Assembly: GCF_029893355.1 (NCBI RefSeq)
Contig: NZ_JARZAI010000014.1
Span: 62,001 to 126,000 of the forward strand
Origin: Kitasatospora sp. MAA4
GTDB taxonomy: Bacteria; Actinomycetota; Actinomycetes; Streptomycetales; Streptomycetaceae
Reading direction: 5' to 3'
DNA: 64,000 bases
This document shows positions 44,764 to 56,712 of this stretch, piece after piece. A program made the translations under genes and the position numbers. The notes under the pieces are model-generated. The model did not search any database. It had not been told where the DNA came from and saw only the letters and a program-made list of their open reading frames with translations. Each line of letters opens with the position of its first letter. Within the stretch, counting starts at the first letter, position 1.

Positions 44764-44837
44764 GAGCCGGTGTCCGCGGGCGCGCGGGGAACCTCGTACG
44801 CTGGTCTGTCCACAGCCTGGGGAAGGAGCGCACCGCG

Positions 44838-45350
44838 ATGAGCAAGGAATCCGAGCTGTCCGGGGTCGATCTGGCCCGGGTGGCGCTGCGGGCGGCGAAG
44901 GAGCAGGCCAGGCAGCGCGGCGAGCAGGTCCGCGAGAAGCGCGAGGCCAAGCGGCACGGGTTGCGCAGCGGTGCGCGGGCCGACGGGCGGGACCCGGTGC
45001 CGCTGGGGGCGGCGCTGAACCGGCTGATCACCGAGCGGGGCTGGGAGGCACCCGCCGCGGTGGGCGGGGTGATGGGCCGCTGGGCGCAGATCGTCGGTCC
45101 GGACATCTCGGCGCACTGCGCTCCGGAGCACTTCGCGGAGGCCGATGCGGTGCTGACGGTGCGTTGCGATTCCACCGCCTGGGCAACCCAACTCCGTTTG
45201 CTGGCACGCCAGTTGGTGGCACGTCTGAACCACGAGCTGGGCCACGGCACGGTCCGGGTGATCAAGGTGCTCGGACCGGCCGCGCCGCAGCGCGGGTACG
45301 GGCGGCTGCGCGCACCGGGCAGCCGCGGTCCGGGCGACACCTTCGGCTGA
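44838..45350 (+). CDS. dciA: DciA-type DnaB loader/operator (DUF721)
   Basis: 170 residues. Basic coiled N-terminus (residues 10-45) and a KH-like DUF721 domain with GAALNRLITERGWEAPAAVGGVMGRW and DSTAWATQLRLLARQLVARLN. DciA is the ancestral bacterial partner that helps load or operate DnaB where dnaC/dnaI are absent. It sits between recF and gyrB as in mycobacteria (Rv0004). ATG 44838, GGAAGGAG upstream. Confidence 0.88.
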   Translation: MSKESELSGVDLARVALRAAKEQARQRGEQVREKREAKRHGLRSGARADGRDPVPLGAALNRLITERGWEAPAAVGGVMGRWAQIVGPDISAHCAPEHFAEADAVLTVRCDSTAWATQLRLLARQLVARLNHELGHGTVRVIKVLGPAAPQRGYGRLRAPGSRGPGDTFG

Positions 45351-45351
45351 C

Positions 45352-45420
45352 CCCGGTCCCGATCGGGACCGGGAGGGCCTTGACGGAAGGCCGTCCTCCG
45401 GAACCGCTGACGGCCCTTTT
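45352..45420 (+). terminator. dciA terminator region and gyrB leader
   Basis: A perfect 22-bp palindrome centred on CCCGATCGGG (45352-45373) is followed by a longer AGGGCC/GGCCCT stem ending in TTTT at 45420. The remaining 220 bases to gyrB hold no gene; TAGACT at 45530-45535 could be a gyrB -10, but no matching -35 is clear. Confidence 0.7.
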
Positions 45421-45643
45421 GAGGCCGCTGAGCCCCCTGGGCGAGTATCGGGACATGTGCGGAGGGGATTCAGAGCGGCACATCCGCCTTCAGAGCCTGC
45501 CAAACGCCCATCTCTGTCGGTCGTACCGGTAGACTGAAAGCCAAACACTGCCGCTTGCGGTAACAGAGTCGAACGCCGAGGTCGCACGCTCGCCCGTCCA
45601 CCGGGTGGGGATGCGGCCCGTGCTGTGCCAGAGAGGGCGCTTC

Positions 45644-47662
<2,019 letters not shown>

Positions 47663-47721
47663 CGGGCTCTCACGACCCCGTCCGTACGTACCAGTCACGC
47701 GTGAAAGGAAACTGACCACCA

Positions 47722-50346
<2,625 letters not shown>

Positions 50347-50489
50347 TCCACGTTCGGTTGGTCGGCGGCCCCCGGGATCCCCGGGGGCGCCGGCCTCCCG
50401 GTTTCGGGCCTGCCGGCCTGATGCTGGACAGTGGAGTGACGACCAGGGCGCAGATCGCGGCACTGGCGGGGAACAACGGGAGGACCAGA

Positions 50490-51206
50490 GTGAGTGGGAC
50501 CACGGGTGCTGCGGGAGGTGCCGCGCCGGGCGGTGCGCCGTACGGGAGTGTGCCGCAGCCGCCGGCGGAGCACCCCGCGGCGTCCACCTCACTGATGTCC
50601 GCGGTGGGCGGAGGCGGCGGCTACGGCGCGCCGCAGCCGCCGACCCAGCCGCCGGGCGGGCCGGCTGCGGGGGGTTTCTCGACGCCGACCACCTACACCA
50701 AGGGGCAGCCGACGCCGCCCCGCGGGACCAGGACGAACGGCGGAGCGCCCGCGGCGACCCCCACGACCCCCGGCGCCCGCCGCCCGAGCACGCCGCCGCA
50801 GGCCGCCCCCAGCGGGCTGGCCGGGCGCACCCGCAAGGCTCGGCTGCGGATCACCAAGGCCGACCCGTGGTCGGTGATGAAGGTCAGCTTCCTGCTGTCG
50901 GTGGCGATCGGCATCATCCTGATCGTGGCCTCCGCCGTGCTGTGGGAGACGCTGGACTCGCTGGGCGTCTTCAGCTCGCTGGGCAAGACGCTCAAGGAGG
51001 TCACCGGCTCGGGCACCGACGGCTCCAGCGGCGGCCTCAACATCATGGACTACATCGGCTTCGGCACGGTGCTGACCTACACCTCGCTGATCGCGGTGGT
51101 GGACGTGGTGCTGCTGACCGCGCTGTCGACCCTGGCGGCGTTCATCTACAACACCGCGGCCGGCTTCACCGGCGGCATCGAACTGACGCTGGCCGAAGAG
51201 GACTGA
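50490..51206 (+). CDS. DUF3566 transmembrane protein
   Basis: 238 residues from GTG 50490 (GGGAGG upstream). A Pro/Gly/Thr-rich disordered cytoplasmic half (1-125) is followed by the DUF3566 domain: RKARLRITKADPWSVMKVSF, a helix at about 131-155, a loop with a Gly/Ser turn, and a second helix around 190-218. Always found just after gyrA in actinobacteria (Rv0007). Function unknown; location suggests a link between membrane and replication. 144 bases after gyrA. Confidence 0.88.
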   Translation: MSGTTGAAGGAAPGGAPYGSVPQPPAEHPAASTSLMSAVGGGGGYGAPQPPTQPPGGPAAGGFSTPTTYTKGQPTPPRGTRTNGGAPAATPTTPGARRPSTPPQAAPSGLAGRTRKARLRITKADPWSVMKVSFLLSVAIGIILIVASAVLWETLDSLGVFSSLGKTLKEVTGSGTDGSSGGLNIMDYIGFGTVLTYTSLIAVVDVVLLTALSTLAAFIYNTAAGFTGGIELTLAEED

Positions 51207-51251
51207 CGCGGCGTCAACTTTCTCATCTTTTCCGCGGAACCGCGGAATGCA

Positions 51252-51285
51252 CGGGCCCCACCGGCTGTTCGATCGGTGGGGCCCG
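51252..51285 (+). terminator. Hairpin after the DUF3566 gene
   Basis: CGGGCCCCACCG pairs with CGGTGGGGCCCG around a 10-base loop. Confidence 0.7.
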
Positions 51286-51440
51286 TTGGCATTCGGGTGA
51301 CTGGCGTGATGGCCCGGCGTGCCGCCGGGGGAGTGCGCCGGTTACCCGCTTGGCTGGTCGGACCTGCACGGCTACTGGTACGGCTCAGGGGGCAGAGTCG
51401 GAGCGACGGCTGCCCACCAGGTTGCTTGGAGGTTCGCGCG

Positions 51441-52862
51441 ATGGCACAGATCGCTCAGCAGCTCGTCGGTTCGTTGGAGGGGCTGCTCGGTACCCGGCTC
51501 CCGTTCCGCGTCCGGGCTTGGGACGGCAGTACGGCTGGTCCGGCAGGTGCGCCGCAGCTGGTGCTGCGCAACCGCCGCGCGCTGCGCCGGCTGGTCTGGT
51601 CGCCGGGTGAGCTGGGATTGGTGCGGGCCTACGTCTCGGGGGACCTCGACTTCGGCCCCGACACCGGCCTGTACGAGGTGCTGGCCGAGTTCGCACACTT
51701 CGTCGAGCGGCCGGAGGTGCGGGAGTTGCAGCTGGGCGTCGCCGAGCTGGCCGACCCCGGTACCCGGCGCGCCGTACGGGCGCTGCTGGCCGCCGCCGTG
51801 CGGGCCGGGGCGTTCGGCCCGCAGCCCCCCGCGCCGCCGGAGGAGGCCCGTCCCGCCGGCCGGGTGCACAGCCGGGGCCGGGACCGGGCCGTGATCAGCC
51901 ACCACTACGACGTCGGCAACGACTTCTACCGCCTGGTGCTCGGCTCCTCCCTGGTGTACTCCTGCGCCTACTGGACACCGGAGGGCAAGAGCCTGGAGGA
52001 CGCCCAGGAGGCCAAGCTCGACCTGATCTGCCGCAAGCTGGGCCTGAAGCCGGGGATGCGGCTGCTGGACGTCGGCTGCGGCTGGGGCTCGCTGGTGCTG
52101 CACGCGGCCCGGCACTACGGGGTGCACGCGGTGGGCGTCAGCATCTCCGCCGAGCAGGTCGCGCTGGCCACCCAGCGGGTCGCTGACGCGGGCCTGTCCG
52201 ACCGGGTGGAGATCCGCCTTCAGGACTACCGGGAGATCCCGGACGGCCCCTACGACGCGATCTCCAGCGTCGGGATGGCCGAGCACGTCGGCAGCGAGCA
52301 GTACCGCACCTACGCCACCGGCCTGTACGGACTGCTCCGCCCCGGCGGCCGGCTGCTGAACCATCAGATCGCCCGGCGCCCCAGCAAGCCCGGCGAGCCG
52401 TACGTCACGAGCCCGTTCATCTCCCGCTACGTCTTCCCCGACGGTGAGCTGGCGCCGGTCGGCAGCACCGTCTCGCTGCTGGAGGAGGCGGGCTTCGAGG
52501 TCCGGGACGTCGAGTCGCTGCGCGAGCACTACGCGCTGACCCTGCGGGACTGGGTGTCCAACCTGGAGGCGCACTGGTCGGAGGCGGTCGGCTTGGTGGG
52601 CGTCGGCCGGGCGCGGGTCTGGCGGCTCTACATGGCCGCCTCGGCACTGGCCTTCGAGGAGAACCGGATCGGCGTGAACCAGGTGCTCGCGGTCCGCACC
52701 ACGCCCGCCGGAGGCAGCGCCCTGCCGCCCACCCGCGACCAGTGGCTGGCCGGCGCGAGCGAGGCCGCAGAGCCGGCGAACACCCCTGAGCTGCGCGTTG
52801 CGATCGGTGGGCCGGGAGGTGCGGCGGACCCGGATTTGGGAGATCGGCCGGGGGTCCGCTAA
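51441..52862 (+). CDS. Cyclopropane-fatty-acyl-phospholipid synthase-like methyltransferase
   Basis: 473 residues from ATG 51441 (TTGGAGG upstream). An N-terminal SCP2-like/lipid-binding domain (about 1-115) precedes an SAM methyltransferase domain of the CFA group: SHHYDVGNDFYRLVLGSSLVYSCAYW, motif I LLDVGCGWGSLVLHAA, and SVGMAEHVGSEQY. It should add a methylene or methyl group to unsaturated lipid chains. A disordered tail after 425 is Pro/Glu-rich. Ends 16 bases before tRNA-Ile. Confidence 0.88.
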   Translation: MAQIAQQLVGSLEGLLGTRLPFRVRAWDGSTAGPAGAPQLVLRNRRALRRLVWSPGELGLVRAYVSGDLDFGPDTGLYEVLAEFAHFVERPEVRELQLGVAELADPGTRRAVRALLAAAVRAGAFGPQPPAPPEEARPAGRVHSRGRDRAVISHHYDVGNDFYRLVLGSSLVYSCAYWTPEGKSLEDAQEAKLDLICRKLGLKPGMRLLDVGCGWGSLVLHAARHYGVHAVGVSISAEQVALATQRVADAGLSDRVEIRLQDYREIPDGPYDAISSVGMAEHVGSEQYRTYATGLYGLLRPGGRLLNHQIARRPSKPGEPYVTSPFISRYVFPDGELAPVGSTVSLLEEAGFEVRDVESLREHYALTLRDWVSNLEAHWSEAVGLVGVGRARVWRLYMAASALAFEENRIGVNQVLAVRTTPAGGSALPPTRDQWLAGASEAAEPANTPELRVAIGGPGGAADPDLGDRPGVR

Positions 52863-52878
52863 TCTTTGAGTGCGGCAA

Positions 52879-52952
52879 GGGCCTATAGCTCAGACGGTTA
52901 GAGCGCTTCCCTGATAAGGAAGAGGCCACAGGTTCAAGTCCTGTTAGGCCCA
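52879..52952 (+). tRNA. tRNA-Ile (anticodon GAT)
   Basis: 74 nt cloverleaf: acceptor GGGCCTA/TAGGCCC with discriminator A, D arm GCTC/GAGC, anticodon stem CTTCC/GGAAG with loop CTGATAA (anticodon at 52913-52915), T arm with GGTTCAAGTCC. CCA not encoded. Standard neighbour of gyrA in actinobacteria. Confidence 0.97.
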
Positions 52953-52960
52953 CCTGCGAG

Positions 52961-52999
52961 AACGCCCCGCCTCCCGGTTCCGGGAGGCGGGGCGTTTCT
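52961..52999 (+). terminator. tRNA-Ile terminator
   Basis: Perfect 16-bp stem AACGCCCCGCCTCCCG with its complement, GTTC loop, then TTTCTGTCT. Confidence 0.9.
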
Positions 53000-53245
53000 G
53001 TCTCCCCAGCACCGCAGGGCGGGCGGCCGGCGCGACGCGCGGCGTCAATCCGTCGTCAGGGTCAGCCGGTTGGGGCACTGCTGGCCGGTCTCGAACAGGA
53101 CACAGGTGTGTATCATCGGCCGCATGGTGGTTCGTCCATTCGACCGCCGGTTCGTACTTGTACATCCGAGGACTCGCAGTCCTGGCCGTGCGGCCGGGAT
53201 CCTTCTGCCGAGCCCGCCCATTTGCTAGAAGGACGAGGTCCCGCG

Positions 53246-53374
53246 GTGAAGAAGCTCCTCCTGGTCGCCCTGGTCGCCCTCGGCGGCTTCTTTGTCTACC
53301 GTCAGGTCCAGGCCGACCGTGCCGAGCAGGACCTGTGGACCGAGGCCACCGACCCGATCCCGGCCGGTCGCTGA
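53246..53374 (+). CDS. DLW-39 family microprotein
   Basis: 42 residues from GTG 53246. A hydrophobic N-terminal half (KKLLLVALVALGGFFVYRQV) and a charged end with EQDLWTEATDPIP, the DLW motif that names this actinobacterial family. Probably one membrane helix. Function unknown; constantly found between the gyrA-linked tRNAs. Longer frames through this point have no ribosome binding site; AAGGACGAGG lies 9 bases upstream of the chosen start. Confidence 0.85.
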   Translation: MKKLLLVALVALGGFFVYRQVQADRAEQDLWTEATDPIPAGR

Positions 53375-53450
53375 GATTTCGGGTACGGACGGCGGGAGGC
53401 CCGGTCGGGTCTCCCGGTCCGGTCCGCTCCCGCTGCTGCCGGGATACCTG

Positions 53451-53480
53451 CTGAAGATTTTCCGCAGGACCCGGTACGCT
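53451..53480 (+). promoter_or_regulatory. Possible tRNA-Ala promoter
   Basis: CTGAAG (53451-53456) and TACGCT (53475-53480) with 18-base spacing, 30 bases before tRNA-Ala. The -35 is a weak match. Confidence 0.4.
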
Positions 53481-53510
53481 ATTGCCTGACGGCGCCCGCC
53501 GCTCCGTCGA

Positions 53511-53583
53511 GGGGCTTTAGCTCAGTTGGTAGAGCGCTGCCTTTGCAAGGCAGATGTCAGGAGTTCGAGTCTCCTAAGCTCCA
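53511..53583 (+). tRNA. tRNA-Ala (anticodon TGC)
   Basis: 73 nt cloverleaf: acceptor GGGGCTT/AAGCTCC with discriminator A, anticodon stem CTGCC/GGCAG with loop TTTGCAA (TGC at 53544-53546), T arm with GAGTTCGAGTCTC. CCA not encoded. Intact gene. It is directly followed by a terminator and a tyrosine integrase gene in the same orientation, so its 3' half is the probable attachment site of the element. Confidence 0.97.
53545..53583 (+). other. Putative attL (3' half of tRNA-Ala)
   Basis: Tyrosine integrases of this kind mostly recombine within the anticodon-T-arm part of a tRNA gene and restore it from the element. The integrase start is 105 bases downstream. The partner copy must lie beyond the right edge, so the exact core cannot be defined. 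Confidence 0.45.
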
Positions 53584-53596
53584 CAGCACCGAAACA

Positions 53597-53634
53597 GGGG
53601 CTGACCTGCGAAAACAGGTCAGCCCCTTTCGTTT
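53597..53634 (+). terminator. Terminator after tRNA-Ala
   Basis: GGGGCTGACCTG pairs with CAGGTCAGCCCC, CGAAAA loop, followed by TTTCGTTT. If the element recombined inside the tRNA, this terminator is element-supplied. Confidence 0.9.
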
Positions 53635-53687
53635 GCCCAGGCGGAATTACAGCACCGTGTCAGCACGGACCTGGGTACGTTCATCCC

Positions 53688-54971
53688 ATGGCATCCATTC
53701 GCGTTCGCGAACGCAAAGACGGCGGCACCACGTACACAGTCACCTGGCGTGACGGCGGGGGCCGGAACGACCCGCAGCAGGACGAGAAGTTCGACGATGA
53801 CACCAGCGCCGAGCGCTTCCGCGACCTGGTGAACGGGTTCGGCCAGCACTGGCCGCCCGGCTGGGTGAAGGGCAAGGGCTTCGTGGAGGAGGAGCCGGCC
53901 GAGCCCGAGATAGACCCCGCCCACATGTTCGAGGCGTTCGCGCTCGCGTACGTCGACCTGCTGACGGGCGTTCAGGGCGACACGAAGGCGAAGTACCGGA
54001 AGCTGATCCGGAACAATATGGTCCCGTGGTTCCGAGACTTCTCCGTCGCGGACGGCGAGCTGTCGCTCACCAGTGACCCCATCAAGCTGTGGGTCAACGA
54101 CCTCGAAAACGGCCGCTGGGGGCCGCACCGGCCCGAAGGGGCCAGGGCGCGCCGCAAGTACAAGGCGAAGACCATCCGGGACAACCACGGGCTTCTGAGC
54201 GGCATCCTCGGGTCCGCCGTCTTGAAGGAGCTGCGGGCGACCAACCCGTGCCAACTCACCCGGTTGCCCCGCGCCGACGACTCCGACAGCGATGAGATGT
54301 GCTTCTTGGAGCACTGGGAGTACGGACTTATCCACAGTCGCCTTGTGGATATCTCTGTGGACGCCGCCGACATGGTGGAGCTGGCCGCCGGCACGGGGAT
54401 GCGCTGGGGCGAGATCACCGCGCTACAGCCCCGGGACCTGGTGCGGCGAGGAGGACGCCCCGCGCTGCGTGTCCAGAGGGCCTGGAAGTACGACGAGGAT
54501 GGCGGGCGGTACATGGGCCCGCCGAAGACCCGGAAGTCGCGCAGGACCCTCGTTCTGACCCCGCGTCTGCACGACATCCTCAGGCAGCGGGTGAAGGGCA
54601 AGGGGAAGGAAGATCTTCTGTTCACCGCACCCATGGGCGGCGCGTGGCAGCCGGCCACCTTCCGGCGGGACTACTGGCTACCGGCCATCGAGGCGGCGCG
54701 CGAGAACGGACTCACGAAGACCCCGCGCTTCCATGATATTCGTCACACCCACGCCGCCTGGTTGATCGCCGCCAAGCTCCCGCTCCCGGCGATCCAGGCC
54801 AGGTTGGGCCATGAGTCCATCCAGACCACCGTGGACCGCTACGGACATCTGCTCGACATCCTCGACGCCGAGGTCATCGCTGCGGTGGACCACGCGCTCA
54901 CACAGGCCCGCGTCGTGTACACCGGTGACGTTGCCGAACCGAGCCGCGAAGATCTGGCAGCCGCGGCCTAG
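53688..54971 (+). CDS. int: Tyrosine site-specific recombinase (integrase)
   Basis: 427 residues from ATG 53688. N-terminal arm-binding/AP2-like part (SIRVRERKDGGTTYTVTWRD), core-binding SAM-like domain (about 80-185) and catalytic domain. Catalytic residues: Arg239 in GTGMRWGE, the beta-strand Lys region near GPPKTRKSRR, His349 and Arg352 in HDIRH, His375 in LGHES and the nucleophile Tyr385 in DRYGH. It should integrate the element into tRNA-Ala and, with the excisionase, remove it. Codons 5-9 contain the exact palindrome GCGTTCGCGAACGC also found at the divergent regulator promoters. The open frame upstream through the tRNA is not coding. Confidence 0.96.
   Translation: MASIRVRERKDGGTTYTVTWRDGGGRNDPQQDEKFDDDTSAERFRDLVNGFGQHWPPGWVKGKGFVEEEPAEPEIDPAHMFEAFALAYVDLLTGVQGDTKAKYRKLIRNNMVPWFRDFSVADGELSLTSDPIKLWVNDLENGRWGPHRPEGARARRKYKAKTIRDNHGLLSGILGSAVLKELRATNPCQLTRLPRADDSDSDEMCFLEHWEYGLIHSRLVDISVDAADMVELAAGTGMRWGEITALQPRDLVRRGGRPALRVQRAWKYDEDGGRYMGPPKTRKSRRTLVLTPRLHDILRQRVKGKGKEDLLFTAPMGGAWQPATFRRDYWLPAIEAARENGLTKTPRFHDIRHTHAAWLIAAKLPLPAIQARLGHESIQTTVDRYGHLLDILDAEVIAAVDHALTQARVVYTGDVAEPSREDLAAAA
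53701..53714. promoter_or_regulatory. Candidate repressor operator inside int
   Basis: Exact 14-bp palindrome GCGTTCGCGAACGC, identical to the operator at 56025-56038, placed 13 bases after the int start codon where a bound protein would block transcription or elongation. Confidence 0.6.
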
Positions 54972-54978
54972 ACGGGAA

Positions 54979-55021
54979 CGAGGGCGCCCCCGGACCGATC
55001 ACCGGTCCGGGGGCGCCCTCG
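54979..55021. terminator. Bidirectional terminator between int and the leftward operon
   Basis: Perfect 19-bp stem CGAGGGCGCCCCCGGACCG with its complement and a 5-base loop, between convergent stops at 54971 and 55027. Confidence 0.9.
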
Positions 55022-55026
55022 CGTGG

Positions 55027-55416
55027 TCAGGCCGCAGCGTTCCCACACGCAGGGGGCAGGTCGAGTGCGCCGCCCTTGATCAGCTGGTCGACATGAGGCA
55101 CCAACAGCTGAGCCGCTCGGCGGGCGGTGAGCGCGTTCTCACGCTTCCACCGCCGGATCTGGTCCACGAGGGGCGTCAGCCGGTCTCCCGGCACGACCCT
55201 CGGGTCGCTGACGAGGATCAACTCGTCAGCTATCGCCACCAGCAGGAGCGGAGCCCCGTGATCGAGTTCCGTCTGCTCGTGGGTGACACTGTCCACGCCC
55301 GTTCCCCCTCTTTCCTGCGGCATCGACGCCGTCGGTGCCGCGCCGTCCGCCGACGACCGATCGAACGTACACCCGAACGTGATCGCCGTGACGTCCGACA
55401 CCTCCGTGAGCTTCAC
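55027..55416 (-). CDS. Element protein of unknown function, downstream of the regulator
   Basis: 129 residues from GTG 55416, 20 bases after the stop of the regulator gene, so co-transcribed with it. The first 45 residues look disordered. The rest has a short hydrophobic strand pair (PLLLVAIADELILVSD) and a helical end with RRAAQLLVPHVDQLIKGG. I do not recognise a family. As partner of the regulator it could be an immunity or accessory lysogeny protein; this is inference from position. Confidence 0.65.
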   Translation of the reverse strand: MKLTEVSDVTAITFGCTFDRSSADGAAPTASMPQERGGTGVDSVTHEQTELDHGAPLLLVAIADELILVSDPRVVPGDRLTPLVDQIRRWKRENALTARRAAQLLVPHVDQLIKGGALDLPPACGNAAA

Positions 55417-55436
55417 GTCATCCGTTGAGCATTCAA

Positions 55437-55853
55437 TCAGGCCGGGCCGTCGGCGCCCCGGTTCCTGCGCAACTTCTCGATCACGGCTCTGACCTGCGGC
55501 AAATCCTGTGGATCCAACGTGGTCAGATGCGCGACGATGGCCTGTACGTCATCCGGATACCCGGACAGCTCCGTTGCGCGGTAGTCCAGGTACTGGGCCG
55601 CTGCGGCACGCTGTACCTCGACCAGGGGGCGTCGAAGCCCGGCGGCGAGTGCCCGCAATGCCTGCGGCTCGGGCGCCCGCCCCACCTTGTTCTGGCCCAG
55701 CTTGTGTAGCCAGGTGGTTCCCGGGGTGTAGCCGGTCTCCGGGTCGATGGTTATCTCGGTCAGCCGGCGGAGTGATTGCCCCGGCTCGTCCAGAAACGCG
55801 CGCACCATCCGCGACAGCGCGTCACTGGCGGCGCCACCTTCTGTGGCTGACAT
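55437..55853 (-). CDS. Probable lysogeny regulator with helix-turn-helix (XRE-like)
   Basis: 138 residues from ATG 55853 (GGAGAG at 3-8 bases upstream). An N-terminal polar arm and a helix-turn-helix-like region (SLRRLTEITIDPETGYTPGT, then TTWLHKLGQNKVGRAPEPQALRAL in part) resemble actinophage XRE-type regulators; the C-terminal half is helical (DDVQAIVAHLTTLDPQDLPQVRAVI). It is transcribed opposite to the xis operon, and three copies of a CGTTCGCGAACG-type palindrome lie in the gap, so it likely represses both directions. DNA-binding function is inferred; a longer upstream frame has no start signal. Confidence 0.7.
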   Translation of the reverse strand: MSATEGGAASDALSRMVRAFLDEPGQSLRRLTEITIDPETGYTPGTTWLHKLGQNKVGRAPEPQALRALAAGLRRPLVEVQRAAAAQYLDYRATELSGYPDDVQAIVAHLTTLDPQDLPQVRAVIEKLRRNRGADGPA

Positions 55854-56096
55854 CTTCTCTCCTATTCGCACGCTTCCCCCCGCTTGGCCTCGGAGGTACT
55901 GACGGCTTCGCCGGAACCGTGCCCGGCGTCCGCGATCGCGAACGAGGCTACATGGCAAAGGTTTGGTTTTCATGCCGAACGCCTTTGCATGCCACCTCGT
56001 GCCAGTGGCGTCCATTAAATGTTCGCGTTCGCGAACGCGTGCGAGTAGCCTCTGACCTGCGAACGAACACACGTTCGTGAACGGGGGAGGAGTGGC
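55854..56096. promoter_or_regulatory. Divergent lysogeny-control region with three operators
   Basis: 243 bases between the regulator and the xis-like gene. Palindrome copies: CGATCGCGAACG at 55933-55944 (one mismatch), CGTTCGCGAACG core at 56026-56037 (exact, extended to 14 bp at 56025-56038) and CGTTCGTGAACG at 56072-56083 (one mismatch). The sequence GTAGCCTC occurs once in each direction (plus: TAGCCT at 56046-56051; minus: at 55950-55945), each beside an operator, and fits the -10 consensus TAnnnT. The layout resembles a phage genetic switch. Confidence 0.65.
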
Positions 56097-56324
56097 ATGG
56101 ATCAGCTACGCGACTACGCCGGGGCCGCCGAGGTGCTCGACCTGCCGGAGACCTGGCTGCGACGGAACATCCGGCGCATTCCGCACACGAAGTTCGGCAA
56201 GCACGTCAGGTTCTCGGACGACCACCTTCGGGTGATCCGTGCCATGCACGAGGTGCTGCCGGCCCGTCCTCTCCCCGCCATCACGGCCGGGCCCGCCTCT
56301 CTGGTGCCGCGAGGTGCCCGGTGA
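56097..56324 (+). CDS. Excisionase-like DNA-binding protein
   Basis: 75 residues with a winged helix-turn-helix of the MerR/AlpA/Xis kind: YAGAAEVLDLPETWLRRNI reads as helices 1-2 and HTKFGKHVRFSDDHL as the wing. First gene of the rightward operon, start ATG 56097 after GGGGGAGG. Such proteins bend attachment-site DNA for excision or activate early genes. Overlaps the next start by four bases. Confidence 0.75.
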   Translation: MDQLRDYAGAAEVLDLPETWLRRNIRRIPHTKFGKHVRFSDDHLRVIRAMHEVLPARPLPAITAGPASLVPRGAR

Positions 56325-56518
56325 CCGACAACACCGCCGTGGGGGTCGTCCGAATCGTCGGCGCCCCCGCGCTCGTCGAGGCCCTGCTTGCTGCGCTTCA
56401 CGCCGATTGCGGCCTGTCCGTCGTCCGTGTCTCCCGACCGCTGCCGGCTGGTACGGGAGGAGTCGAACGCCGATACGTGCGCATCCGAACCATGGTCACT
56501 GCGGAGGTCGACCGGTGA
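56321..56518 (+). CDS. Small element protein, unknown function
   Basis: 65 residues, GTG 56321 overlapping the preceding stop. Alternating strand-helix pattern: VGVVRIVGAPALVEALLAAL, then two strands (LSVVRVSRPLP, RRYVRIRTMVTAEV). It looks like a compact alpha/beta fold. No family recognised. Confidence 0.6.
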   Translation: MTDNTAVGVVRIVGAPALVEALLAALHADCGLSVVRVSRPLPAGTGGVERRYVRIRTMVTAEVDR

Positions 56519-56712
56519 ACCGCGCATACACACCGCCGGACCGCCTGTTTCTCGCCGCCGCCGGCGCGGCCGCCACAGCCGAGGAAGTGCGGGCGGTCTG
56601 GCGGCGCGCGAAGACCGCTGGCATGCCGCGCTGGTATCTCGACCGCGTCGCCGCCATCGGACGGACCAAGCCCGATGTCCGGCCCGCCGAAGCGTCGGCG
56701 GGTGCGGCATGA
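56515..56712 (+). CDS. Small helical element protein, unknown function
   Basis: 65 residues, GTG 56515 overlapping the preceding stop; exactly the same length as the gene before it. Mostly helical: PPDRLFLAAAGAAATAEEV and VWRRAKTAGMPRWYLDRVAA. No family recognised. The coupling on both sides supports that it is translated. Confidence 0.6.
   Translation: MNRAYTPPDRLFLAAAGAAATAEEVRAVWRRAKTAGMPRWYLDRVAAIGRTKPDVRPAEASAGAA

Noticed and set aside
53526..53687. Upstream extension of the integrase through tRNA-Ala
   Set aside because: It would translate the tRNA and its terminator; no ribosome binding site, and the protein family starts near ATG 53688.
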